Below are positions 7,511-14,265 of a DNA stretch of 18,949 bases, in pieces. The position numbers were made by a program, and so were the translations under genes. How positions within the stretch are numbered: position 1 is the first letter of the stretch; every line of letters begins with the position of its first letter. The notes under the pieces are model-generated. The model was not told the origin of the DNA, ran no database searches, and saw nothing but the letters and a program-made list of their open reading frames with translations. Origin of the DNA: Thermoplasmata archaeon (lineage in GTDB: Archaea; Thermoplasmatota; Thermoplasmata; Thermoplasmatales; Thermoplasmataceae); contig JAJYZU010000005.1 of assembly GCA_021799755.1 (NCBI GenBank), forward strand, positions 1-18,949. Direction: 5' to 3'.

Positions 7511-7520
7511 TTATTAAACC
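7511..7520 (-). promoter_or_regulatory. TATA-like box for the thioredoxin-fold gene
   Basis: On the minus strand this reads GTTTAATAAC, centred about 28 nt before the ATG at 7487. The spacing suits a leaderless transcript. Confidence 0.45.
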
Positions 7521-7566
7521 TTAATGGATATGAAAAACATTTAGGGCATTAGTACATACTCTTGGC

Positions 7567-8052
7567 ATGGATAAGGACACGTCAAGAAAGCTCATAGCAA
7601 TTACATTTTCTAACCGTAAGGGGTCAGATCGTTGCACCAGACAGGATTTTGTTACTTTCCTGTCTTTCAAGAGAACGCTTCTCGACCCTGAATCAGTGGA
7701 AAAATTTCTCTCTGAATCCATAAAGGAAGGGCTTCTCTCAGAAAAGGACGGCTTTTACACACCTACTTTCAGCACGACGGGCATCATTGTGCCCCTTGAC
7801 TTTTCAGTGAACGTGGAAGAACTATTCAGCTCGTCCAAGGACAGACCACTGGTGGACAGATTGCTGGATGCAATATCCGCATCTGGAAAAATGACAAAAA
7901 AGGAGGCAATTGCAAGAAGCAGGGAGGTAACCGCAAATCTAAAACTCATCAATTTTGACCTTGCGCTCATGGCAGTTATGTCAGATGAGGGAATTGATTT
8001 GAAGCCATTCCTTGGAGAGATCGAGGAAGTTTACTTGAAAAATAAAGCCTGA
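7567..8052 (+). CDS. DUF2240-like archaeal protein
   Basis: The 161-residue protein looks like the archaeal DUF2240 (COG3612) family of unknown function. It has an N-terminal helical part with a winged-helix-like pattern (TRQDFVTFLSFKRTLLDPESVEKFLSESIKEGLL), a hinge containing GFYTPTF and GIIVPLDF at about 62-79, and a helical C-terminal part with TKKEAIARSREV. The family name is from memory of its overall pattern, so treat it as probable. The ATG at 7567 has a weak TATA-like stretch (AAAAACATTTAG) centred about 28 nt upstream. Its TGA stop at 8050-8052 directly abuts the stop of the convergent TPR gene. It stands alone as a transcription unit. Confidence 0.8.
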   Translation: MDKDTSRKLIAITFSNRKGSDRCTRQDFVTFLSFKRTLLDPESVEKFLSESIKEGLLSEKDGFYTPTFSTTGIIVPLDFSVNVEELFSSSKDRPLVDRLLDAISASGKMTKKEAIARSREVTANLKLINFDLALMAVMSDEGIDLKPFLGEIEEVYLKNKA

Positions 8053-8796
8053 TCAATCCTTCTCAGATAGCCGCTGGGCTATTTTAATCGCTTCATCCAC
8101 ATTCTCCATTTCCATGGCAATATCGGAAGCCATGTCATACATATATGAAAGCGATGTACGGAATTCCTTTCTCTCCTTCTTGTTCTTGATGTTGCCGGAA
8201 ATCTCATCTATCTCATCAAGGGCTTTAAGTGCACTCATGAGGGCGTCATCCAGATCGCCATGAGTCCTTACGTTTTCTATCAGCCCCCTCCTGGCCTCGA
8301 AATAGCTTTCCCAATCGCCTTCTTTCCCGGAGGTTTCCAGCACATCGCGATATATCCTCAGCAGTTCCTCCTCAGTGCTCTTGCGGCCACTCAAAAATTC
8401 TGCCCTGGCAAGGAGGACCATATTTACCAGACTGTTTTCGCCCGTCTCCTTTGCAGTAGACAGGGCCCTATCGAGTTCGACCTCAGACTCCTTCGACTTT
8501 CCTGCATCGTGAAGGATGTAAAAAATGTTTAATCTGTCTACAATTTGGAGATCCTTATCCTGGTTCTCAGTGTGAATCTCAAGAGACATCTGGGCATACT
8601 TCATTGAGTTCTCTATGTTTTTTGGCTCTATTGCCGAATATGCCTGTGAAATCTTATAATAAATCTCTGCCAAAAGTTCTTTGTCACTATCCTTTACCAG
8701 CTCCGTTGCCTTAAGATATTCCCGTATTGCATCAATATACTTCTCTTTGTTAAGGAACCCGTCTGCGCTTTTAAGCAATGTAGAGATTTCGTCCAT
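8053..8796 (-). CDS. TPR-like helical repeat protein downstream of hmgA
   Basis: About 247 residues, nearly all amphipathic helix, with degenerate tetratricopeptide-type pairs: for example LNKEKYIDAIREYLKATEL, then LLAEIYYKISQAYSAI, then ENSMKYAQMSLEI, and later DLDDALMSALKALDEI and NVDEAIKIAQRLS. Such proteins usually scaffold other proteins; I cannot name a partner. I choose ATG 8796 because GGTGA (8802-8806) precedes it with 5-nt spacing. The longer frame begins at GTG 8805, which lies inside that SD. The gene follows hmgA by 30 bp on the same strand, so it is probably in the same operon. No membrane segment or signal peptide is visible. Confidence 0.85.
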   Translation of the reverse strand: MDEISTLLKSADGFLNKEKYIDAIREYLKATELVKDSDKELLAEIYYKISQAYSAIEPKNIENSMKYAQMSLEIHTENQDKDLQIVDRLNIFYILHDAGKSKESEVELDRALSTAKETGENSLVNMVLLARAEFLSGRKSTEEELLRIYRDVLETSGKEGDWESYFEARRGLIENVRTHGDLDDALMSALKALDEIDEISGNIKNKKERKEFRTSLSYMYDMASDIAMEMENVDEAIKIAQRLSEKD

Positions 8797-8826
8797 TTCG
8801 TTCACCTTCGCATTGTTAAGCTCTAT

Positions 8827-10095
8827 TTATGAATTTTTACGCAAACGATCCAGAATGGATCTAGCGCTTGACGGAGATATGTCCCTGGATCTCAGCATTT
8901 CATCAACTACCCTTTCCATTTCACTGGCGGTTGCGCCCGACGAAATTGCAATATTCCTGGCGTGCAGTTTCATATGGCCAGACTGTATCCCTTCTGCGCT
9001 CAATGCACGAACTGCTGCAAAATTCTGGGCCAGACCCACAGACGCCAGAACTGAGGCGAATTCCCTGGCATCCGCTACATTCAAGATTTTCCTGGTTATC
9101 CTTGCCTTGGGTACTGTATTGGTCGATCCTCCAACCGTGCCTACAGCCATGGGAATCGCAATGCTCACGCTAAGATCCCCATTTGGAAGTTTGCTGTATC
9201 TTGTTAATGGTTTGTACCCCCCGAACGAGGCAAATGCATGCGCACCGGCTTCAATTGCTCTCCAGTCATTCATGGTTGCTACCAGCACTGCATCTATCCC
9301 ATTCATTATGCCTTTGTTGTGGGTTGCTGCACGATATGGATCAATCACTGCCAGATTGTATGAACTGATGATGTTCTTCACAATCTCTTCACCTCCAACC
9401 AGGTCCTCCCTGAAAACCGCAGAAGCATAAGCCATTCTTCTATCCGTAAGGTTTGTGAGTATCCTTAAATTAACCCTGCCGCCTGTTATTTCTTCCAGGT
9501 ACGGTGCAACATGTTCGCACATGCTGTTCACGATGTTTGCGCCCATCGCATCTGATACGTCAACAATCAGGTGGACAACAAGCATTTTCTCAGGCAGGCT
9601 GAATAGGTGGACCTCAATACTCATGGCTCCGGCACCTTTTTCCTTAAGGGTCCTGCTTTTGGTGTTGGCCATGTCCACTATCTTGCTCTCGGCCTGCAAA
9701 ACTCTGATCCTGGCAGCATCCAGTGAGTCCAGTCCGAGGATTTGTATCTGACCGACCATTATGGATTCTGATGCATAGGCTGTAAATCCGCCCGTAGATC
9801 TGCTTATCTTTGCAGCATTGGAGCAGGCAGCGATCACGGAAGCCTCCTCTACGGCCATCGGGATAAGATACTCCTTCCCATTGATTAGAAAATTGGTAGC
9901 AACTCCAAGAGGGATTTCCATGACGGAGATCACGTTTTCTATCATGCCGTCTGCGACATTTTCTGGCATTGATCCAAATCCACTCAAACCCAATATTTCT
10001 GATTCTGTTAGATCAGAGAATTTTGCGACCAACCGCAGTCTATCCGCAATTGGCAATTTATGCAGCCCGGGAATGACGGAACTTCTTCCTTCCAT
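8827..10095 (-). CDS. hmgA: HMG-CoA reductase, class II type
   Basis: It reduces HMG-CoA to mevalonate with NAD(P)H, the committed step toward isoprenoid membrane lipids. The 422 residues align end to end with class II enzymes such as that of Pseudomonas mevalonii. Shared stretches are GMIENVI at 50-56, VEEASVIAA at 82-90 (catalytic Glu), DAMGAN at 182-187, DPYRAATHNKGIMNGID at 252-268 (catalytic Lys261), NDWRAIEAGAHA at 276-287 (catalytic Asp277) and GHMKLHARNIA at 373-383 (catalytic His). It lacks the membrane anchor of eukaryotic class I enzymes. Class II in an archaeon is thought to reflect old transfer from bacteria and is known in Thermoplasmatales and Archaeoglobus. The minus-strand ATG at 10095 has a TATA-like TAATTTAATTA about 24 nt upstream. 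Confidence 0.96.
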   Translation of the reverse strand: MEGRSSVIPGLHKLPIADRLRLVAKFSDLTESEILGLSGFGSMPENVADGMIENVISVMEIPLGVATNFLINGKEYLIPMAVEEASVIAACSNAAKISRSTGGFTAYASESIMVGQIQILGLDSLDAARIRVLQAESKIVDMANTKSRTLKEKGAGAMSIEVHLFSLPEKMLVVHLIVDVSDAMGANIVNSMCEHVAPYLEEITGGRVNLRILTNLTDRRMAYASAVFREDLVGGEEIVKNIISSYNLAVIDPYRAATHNKGIMNGIDAVLVATMNDWRAIEAGAHAFASFGGYKPLTRYSKLPNGDLSVSIAIPMAVGTVGGSTNTVPKARITRKILNVADAREFASVLASVGLAQNFAAVRALSAEGIQSGHMKLHARNIAISSGATASEMERVVDEMLRSRDISPSSARSILDRLRKNS

Positions 10096-10112
10096 ATATG
10101 CCTATAATATTG

Positions 10113-10124
10113 TTAATTAAATTA
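10113..10124 (-). promoter_or_regulatory. TATA-like box for hmgA
   Basis: On the minus strand this AT-rich stretch contains TAATTTAATTA, centred about 24 nt before the hmgA ATG at 10095. The surroundings are very AT-rich, so the exact box is uncertain. Confidence 0.4.
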
Positions 10125-10278
10125 TTATCCATACTCCGTGCGCAACTGGTATTCTCTCCATTCGATTATAAGCCGTAAAATTTTACCCATAAAAAGAAGT
10201 ACGGTTGAACCTTTATCAGGAAAACACTGAATATTGCAAGGCGCCTAAAAAACTCAACACTCATATATATAGTGCCCC

Positions 10279-10290
10279 GTTTAATTATAA
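10279..10290 (+). promoter_or_regulatory. TATA-like box before the membrane-protein remnant
   Basis: TTTAATTATAAA is centred about 34 nt before the ATG at 10319, with two further AT-runs at 10262-10271 and 10297-10307. The promoter of the decayed gene therefore seems to survive. Confidence 0.35.
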
Positions 10291-10318
10291 ACTGGTAATA
10301 TATATTTGAGTTGTTAAA

Positions 10319-10490
10319 ATGACATTTGTTGATCCTCTGGCAGTAATGCTGATAGGTCTGGCTATGGGTACACTTCTGGGAACTTTCTGCTTCTTCTTCG
10401 CTGCAAGAGGGGGACAAGGAGCAATTAAAGAGCTTGATTGTACCTGCGTTTGGTGTCGGTGCATTTGATTTGGTCAGCGGTTTCTACTTT
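10319..10490 (+). pseudogene. Truncated, frameshifted DUF981-like membrane protein
   Basis: The ATG at 10319 opens a 49-codon frame ending at TGA 10466-10468. Its first 38 residues begin MTFVDPLAVMLIGLAMG and form one clean transmembrane helix (about residues 6-28) followed by a basic turn. The last ten residues (CTCVWCRCI) look like out-of-frame reading. Moving to the +1 frame at about 10437 restores a credible second hydrophobic segment, IVPAFGVGAFDLVSGFYF, to 10490. Together the two frames resemble the N-terminal third of DUF981-type archaeal membrane proteins (FVDPLAVML, then a helix ending in TGLYM). After that the homology stops and the sequence becomes the pyrB promoter. I read it as a decayed gene fragment. 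A short functional peptide or a sequencing error are alternatives. The family name is from memory. Confidence 0.55.
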
Positions 10491-10513
10491 CCACCATATT
10501 TTTTTAACCTAAA

Positions 10514-10522
10514 CTTTTTTAA
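10514..10522 (+). promoter_or_regulatory. TATA-like box for pyrB
   Basis: CTTTTTTAA is centred about 28 nt before the ATG at 10547. This supports a leaderless pyrB transcript starting at that ATG rather than at the upstream TTG (10523), which almost overlaps the box. Confidence 0.45.
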
Positions 10523-10546
10523 TTGCACTCTGGATTCTCCATCCTG

Positions 10547-11464
10547 ATGTTGAAGAATAAAAGCATAGTCTCAATTGACGATGTGTCCGAATCTGATATG
10601 TCCGAGATTTTTTCTGTATCAGACAGGATGCTGAACGCGCTGGAAGCTGGCAAAAAACTTGAAATGCTGAACGGAAAGATCATGGCCACTCTGTTCTATG
10701 AACCAAGCACCAGGACTAGGCTTTCATTTGAATCCTCTATGCACAGGCTCGGGGGATCTGTGATCAGTGTCTCGGACGTCAAATCCTCATCTGTTGCCAA
10801 GGGTGAAACTCTTGCAGACACAATCAGAATGGCAGAGTCTTATTCTGACGTTATAGTTATTAGGCATCCTCTTGAAGGTGCGGCCAGGCTTGCCTCCAAA
10901 TTTTCAACCAAACCGGTGATAAATGCAGGAGATGGTTCAGGCCAGCACCCTACACAAACACTGCTTGATCTTTACACCATGAGAAAGTACTTCGGGAAAA
11001 TCGACGGGTTAAGAATAGCAATGGTTGGCGATTTGCGTTATGGGAGAACTGTTCATTCGCTCCTTCTGGCTCTCTCGAACTTCAATGTTGAAGTAACCCT
11101 TATATCTCCTCAGATTCTCAAGATGCCGGAACATATCAGGGAAAGATTGGGGAAGAATATCAAGGTGACCTCTAGAGAAAATCTCGACGAGAAAATGGAT
11201 GAGTTCGATGTGTTTTACGTAACAAGGATCCAGAAAGAAAGGTTCACTGATCAGAACGAATATAACAGTGTCATTGGCCTTTATTCGATTGATGTGAATA
11301 CCGTCGCGAAAATGAAGAAGAATGCTATAATAATGCATCCTCTGCCGAGAGTGGACGAAATAAAGCCGGAGGTTGATTACCTGCCAAACGCAGCATATTT
11401 CAAGCAAGCATTTTACGGTGTACCTGTACGAATGGCTCTTCTCTCGATGATTTTGGGGGCGTGA
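10547..11464 (+). CDS. pyrB: Aspartate carbamoyltransferase, catalytic subunit
   Basis: PyrB joins carbamoyl phosphate and L-aspartate to N-carbamoylaspartate, the committed step of pyrimidine synthesis. Counting from ATG 10547 (305 residues), the carbamoyl phosphate-binding motif STRTRLSFE is at 54-62, SSVAKGET with Lys85 from the neighbouring active site follows at 81-88, GQHPTQTLLD is at 132-141, and HPLPRVDEI lies near the C-terminus with the aspartate-loop region before it. The open frame extends upstream to a TTG at 10523, but MLKNKSIVSIDDVS matches the usual N-terminus and a TATA box stands about 28 nt before 10547. The stop overlaps the GTG of pyrI in GTGA, so the two chains are translationally coupled and should form the regulated 2(c3):3(r2) complex. 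Confidence 0.97.
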   Translation: MLKNKSIVSIDDVSESDMSEIFSVSDRMLNALEAGKKLEMLNGKIMATLFYEPSTRTRLSFESSMHRLGGSVISVSDVKSSSVAKGETLADTIRMAESYSDVIVIRHPLEGAARLASKFSTKPVINAGDGSGQHPTQTLLDLYTMRKYFGKIDGLRIAMVGDLRYGRTVHSLLLALSNFNVEVTLISPQILKMPEHIRERLGKNIKVTSRENLDEKMDEFDVFYVTRIQKERFTDQNEYNSVIGLYSIDVNTVAKMKKNAIIMHPLPRVDEIKPEVDYLPNAAYFKQAFYGVPVRMALLSMILGA

Positions 11465-11928
11465 TTATGGAAACAACACTGAAGGTTTCTAAGATTAAGG
11501 ATGGCACGGTGATCGATCATGTGCCGGCTGGGAAGGCTCTGAGAGTAGTATCAATACTCAAGATTGAAAATAACCCAGATGTCTCGACAACCATAGCAAT
11601 GCGTGTACAGAGTGAAAAACTTGGACGGAAAGACGTAATTAAGGTTGAAAACAAATATCTGAACAGAGATGATCTGGACAGGATTTCATTGGTCGCACCG
11701 GATGCTACCATAAGTATCGTAAGCAATTACCAGATAAAGGAGAAGTTCACAGTAAAGCTCACAAAAACAATTGTAGGGATACTGAAATGCCCGAACCAGG
11801 GATGCATCACAAATGTGAAAGAGCCTGTAAACAGTGAGTTCTCTGTCGTATCTGAAAAGCCGCTGATTCTCAGATGCTTTTACTGCGAACGAAACATGAC
11901 AGAAAAGGAAGTTTTATCACAACTGTGA
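11461..11928 (+). CDS. pyrI: Aspartate carbamoyltransferase, regulatory subunit
   Basis: PyrI binds nucleotide effectors (CTP and UTP inhibit, ATP activates in well-studied members) and links the catalytic trimers. The 155 residues include the conserved KDGTVIDHVPAG near 13-24, GRKDVIKVEN at 55-64, and a C-terminal zinc domain with four cysteines (110, 115, 139, 142 in CPNQGC and CFYC). The GTG at 11461 overlaps the pyrB stop by 4 nt. An ATG two codons on (11467) is an equally possible start and gives METTLKV. A T-rich stretch follows the stop and separates it from the convergent FtsZ-like gene. Confidence 0.96.
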   Translation: MIMETTLKVSKIKDGTVIDHVPAGKALRVVSILKIENNPDVSTTIAMRVQSEKLGRKDVIKVENKYLNRDDLDRISLVAPDATISIVSNYQIKEKFTVKLTKTIVGILKCPNQGCITNVKEPVNSEFSVVSEKPLILRCFYCERNMTEKEVLSQL

Positions 11929-11940
11929 TTTCCTTTTCAA

Positions 11941-11963
11941 ATCTAAAAATTTTTATTTATTTC
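11941..11963. terminator. T-rich bidirectional termination region
   Basis: AAAAATTTTT at 11945-11954 followed by further T-rich sequence lies between the convergent stops of pyrI (11928) and the FtsZ-like gene (11977). Archaeal RNA polymerase can stop at oligo-T runs without a hairpin, and the palindrome gives T-runs on both strands. Confidence 0.35.
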
Positions 11964-11976
11964 TAGGAACTAATGT

Positions 11977-12768
11977 TCAACTTGCAACTATTTTCCTCGC
12001 GTCCGCAGAAGCCGCTGAGAGCCGCATCAGGTATATTTCAATTTCCCTTGCGATCTTGGTATTGATTGAGGGCCACTGGCTTTCTGAACTGTACCTTGTA
12101 AAATTCCCGGCGACATTCAGTTCATATTCATCATTATCTATCTCTTTGACCCTTGCTCCAAGACCTTTCAGTTTTTTTATTCCGATCTCTGCAGCAGCCC
12201 TTTCGCGTGGGTACAACCTTGAAGGTTTTATCACAACGTTTAGGAAAGCTATGCCTCTCTTGATCATAACACGGGCAAGCTGGGTGTGCATCTCCTGCGA
12301 ATATTTTCCACCGAATGCGCTTAGTAGTATGTAGGAATCGGATCTAAGCAGGCCTGTGTATATCCGTAATGCTGTTTTTTCCATGTCAGCCTGTGAATCC
12401 GAAAAATCAGCGGACGTTGTTTCAAACTGTGTTCCGGAATATCTTTCAGTCTGGAAGTTAAAGTCACCAAATGCATCGTCTCCAATGTTTACGATTTTTA
12501 TTTCCATTGGCCTGTGGGAATAAATTTCCATGTATGCGACATCATTGCCAGAACCCGATGCAGTGTTAACATTGCTCCTGTTGCTGTTCACTGCGTGATA
12601 GAATACCCTGGCTTCTTCTATTGGTATGACTTTTTTTAAGACCCTTTCACCAGCATTGCCTATGGCTATCAATGCACTGTCATACCTGTCGGATCCATAC
12701 TCTTTTGCTATTTTACAGATTCTTTCCCTCATGTAATTGCCTTCTGTTTCCATATTCTTCCTAAACAT
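11977..12768 (-). CDS. Divergent FtsZ/tubulin-like protein, degenerate GTP site
   Basis: The 263 residues follow the N-terminal nucleotide-binding half of FtsZ in order. ALIAIGNAGERVLKKV (32-47) stands where FtsZ has its first glycine loop. VFYHAVNSNRSNV resembles the AINTD region. SDSYILLSAFGGKYSQEM (143-160) takes the place of the strand and the tubulin signature GGGTGTG. FLNVVIKPSRLYPRER (175-190) matches VAVVTLPF...EG, and ALRI/GIKKLKGLGARV leads to DNDEY, like IPNEKL. A final helix (NTKIAREIEIYLMRL) resembles H7. The signature loop has lost its glycines and threonines, and the C-terminal domain is absent, so normal GTP hydrolysis and polymerisation are unlikely. The ATG at 12768 has AAGGTG at 7-8 nt. 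It lies 22 nt after a ribbon-helix-helix gene, an arrangement reminiscent of haloarchaeal cdrS-ftsZ2. The fold assignment rests on pattern, not a search. Confidence 0.65.
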   Translation of the reverse strand: MFRKNMETEGNYMRERICKIAKEYGSDRYDSALIAIGNAGERVLKKVIPIEEARVFYHAVNSNRSNVNTASGSGNDVAYMEIYSHRPMEIKIVNIGDDAFGDFNFQTERYSGTQFETTSADFSDSQADMEKTALRIYTGLLRSDSYILLSAFGGKYSQEMHTQLARVMIKRGIAFLNVVIKPSRLYPRERAAAEIGIKKLKGLGARVKEIDNDEYELNVAGNFTRYSSESQWPSINTKIAREIEIYLMRLSAASADARKIVAS

Positions 12769-12790
12769 TCAGTCACACCTTCCAAATATC

Positions 12791-13231
12791 CTATTTCTGG
12801 TCCTGGTTGCTTCTGGTTTTAAGCCCGGATGTGTTGCTTTCTGGCTGAATTTCACGAGACCTGTCCATTACGGCCTTCAGTTCGCTGTTCTTGGCGTCGA
12901 TGATCTTTGATATTAGGCCACTTGACCGCGCCTCATTCAATATTTCCATTATGGCGTCGTTCCTGTCGTTGAAGAAGCCTTCCCTTATCGCAAAAGCCAA
13001 TGTCTGTTCCATGATTTTATCTAGTTTGAGGGAAACTTCGTTGGGCCCTAGTATCTTTATCCTATTCTGGGCAACATAATCGAGTGCTGCAAACCTGATA
13101 AATTCGGAACGGCTAGAGAATCTTGGATTGCCTTTCAGAAAGCTGTCGATCTCCTCGACTTCGCTCTCCGTGATTCTGATTGTCAGCTTAGTGTCTTTGT
13201 TTTCCAACCTGGTTTGCCTCTTACAGTTCAT
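12791..13231 (-). CDS. Ribbon-helix-helix (CopG/CdrS-like) regulator
   Basis: Residues about 14-55 (TKLTIRITESEVEEIDSFLK, then FSSRSEFIRFAALDYV) are a classic ribbon-helix-helix DNA-binding domain: the beta strand TKLTIRI, the first helix, then the NPRFSSRSEF turn and second helix. About 90 residues follow, helical to about 125 (including a FNDRNDAIMEILNEARSSG segment resembling a second such motif), with a polar tail. Starting at ATG 13231 gives 146 residues. The frame stays open to an ATG at 13360, but the extra 43 residues are AT-rich filler with no family match. A TATA box at 13241-13250 is too close for a leaderless start at 13231 and would suit TTG 13207, with AGAGG before it. It is probably co-transcribed with, and may regulate, the FtsZ-like gene 22 nt downstream. 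Confidence 0.85.
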   Translation of the reverse strand: MNCKRQTRLENKDTKLTIRITESEVEEIDSFLKGNPRFSSRSEFIRFAALDYVAQNRIKILGPNEVSLKLDKIMEQTLAFAIREGFFNDRNDAIMEILNEARSSGLISKIIDAKNSELKAVMDRSREIQPESNTSGLKTRSNQDQK

Positions 13232-13240
13232 ATATTTTAC

Positions 13241-13250
13241 TATATATAAA
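13241..13250 (-). promoter_or_regulatory. TATA box of the RHH gene
   Basis: TTTATATATA on the minus strand is a strong TATA match. Its centre is about 15 nt before ATG 13231 and about 38 nt before TTG 13207. Taken at face value the transcript would begin near 13220, so the protein may start at TTG 13207 unless an upstream promoter (AT-run at 13400-13412) is used. Confidence 0.45.
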
Positions 13251-13303
13251 CATTTGCTTTGTATGTACATTTTGGAAAATTTAGCAGGAAATAGGTAAGG
13301 CAT

Positions 13304-13315
13304 AATGTATACATT
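13304..13315. repeat. 12-bp perfect palindrome, possible RHH operator
   Basis: AATGTATACATT is its own reverse complement. A shorter related palindrome, ATGTACAT, lies at 13263-13270, about 43 bp away centre to centre, just upstream of the TATA box. Ribbon-helix-helix dimers bind short palindromic sites, so autoregulation is possible but unproven. Confidence 0.35.
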
Positions 13316-13615
13316 CAGCGACAGATATTTCACGTGCTTTGTAAGAGTTTCTATATACATATAGGCTTTCTAAAATGTCATACTTGAAAATACTGGTACA
13401 TTTATATAATTTATCTTAAATGTAAGTGAGTTGCACTAAACGTTCTTTTTTTTTTGGTTTGAGTTATGCCAGTAAATTTCCTTTAAATGATAAAATTCCA
13501 AATAATTGGCTTTCTGTAACAAATACCACCGAAGAACCACCTTTTCCAATAAACCGCTTATCTGTGGAGCCTGTTCTTTTGCCAAGGAAGCGCTAAATTG
13601 GTTGTTTGGCATAGG

Positions 13616-13623
13616 TTATATAA
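13616..13623 (+). promoter_or_regulatory. TATA box of the aIF2-beta operon
   Basis: TTATATAA is centred about 27 nt before the ATG at 13647. This fits a leaderless transcript and supports that start over ATG 13635. Confidence 0.55.
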
Positions 13624-13646
13624 ACAGTTACCATATGGAATCATTT

Positions 13647-14264
13647 ATGTCAGATAATTATGAAGATTTACTCAAAAAAGCTTCGAGCATGTTTGCAAAA
13701 TCAAACACCAGTGATAGCAGACTTAAAATTCCTGAGCCTGACGTCATTTTTGAGGGAAAATCGACAATAATAAGGAATTTTCTCGATATCACGGATCTTA
13801 TCAACAGGGAGCCTCAGGTTATAGCTAAATACCTGATGAAGGAGTTTGGAATCGGGGTAACAATAAATGGAAGAAGGCTCATAATAAACCGTAAATTATC
13901 TGCCTCGCAGATATCAAAGAAATTCAGCCAGTACATGGATTCCTACGTAAAGTGTTACGAGTGCGGGTCACCGGACACTGTGATCCAGAGGGTGGGAAGA
14001 ATAGATCTCCTTACCTGCAAGGCATGCGGCGCGCAACATCCGATAAAGCTCACGAGAGACTCTAAGTCCAATGAAGCCGACCTTGAAGAGGGGAAGCAGT
14101 ACAATATAACAATTAACGAAGTAGGGAAGTCTGGTGAAGGCAGAACAAGCTTCAAGGGATATTCAATAATCGTTGCAGGTGGGAAGAAAGGGGAGAACCT
14201 TCGCGTAGTAATAAAGAAAATAAGGAATGGCACAGCCATAGCGGAGATAGTATCAAAATCCTGA
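13647..14264 (+). CDS. Translation initiation factor aIF2 beta with TRAM domain
   Basis: aIF2-beta is part of the heterotrimer that brings Met-initiator tRNA to the small ribosomal subunit. From ATG 13647 (MSDNYEDLLKKA) the protein has 205 residues. An N-terminal helix is followed by the alpha-beta core (about 35-98, with NREPQVIAKYLMKEFGIG and NGRRLIINRKLS) and a zinc ribbon with Cys103, Cys106, Cys124 and Cys127. The standard archaeal protein ends there at about 140 residues. Here about 60 more residues (147-203, with GKSGEGRTSFKGYSIIVAGGKKGENLRVVIKKI) form a TRAM domain, an RNA-binding beta-barrel; the same layout is known in Thermoplasma and haloarchaea. The frame stays open upstream to 13506, but the TATA box at 13616-13623 places the start at 13647. 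The stop is followed after one base by the PIN gene. Confidence 0.95.
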   Translation: MSDNYEDLLKKASSMFAKSNTSDSRLKIPEPDVIFEGKSTIIRNFLDITDLINREPQVIAKYLMKEFGIGVTINGRRLIINRKLSASQISKKFSQYMDSYVKCYECGSPDTVIQRVGRIDLLTCKACGAQHPIKLTRDSKSNEADLEEGKQYNITINEVGKSGEGRTSFKGYSIIVAGGKKGENLRVVIKKIRNGTAIAEIVSKS

Positions 14265-14265
14265 G

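Larger units (their letters stand above)
13232..13646. other. Divergent control region of the RHH and aIF2-beta genes
   Basis: This 415-bp gap has no gene I can support. It holds AT-rich TATA-like stretches at 13241-13250 and 13400-13412, a 12-bp palindrome AATGTATACATT at 13304-13315, an 8-bp ATGTACAT at 13263-13270, a run of nine T at 13446-13454, and the aIF2-beta TATA box at 13616-13623. No tRNA or CRISPR repeat is visible. Confidence 0.5.

Noticed and set aside
8681..9430. Long plus-strand open frame (249 codons) opposite hmgA and the TPR gene
   Set aside because: Its translation is Ser/Leu/Ala-rich with no domain pattern and mirrors the codon bias of hmgA, which has all catalytic motifs on the other strand.
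10175..10186. 12-bp palindrome GTAAAATTTTAC upstream of hmgA
   Set aside because: Lies in AT-rich spacer about 80 bp from the start; AT-only cores like this arise easily by chance and no second copy was seen.
13232..13360. 43-residue N-terminal extension of the RHH frame
   Set aside because: AT-driven sequence (many Tyr, Ile, Lys) that covers a strong TATA box; RHH proteins normally start shortly before the beta strand.
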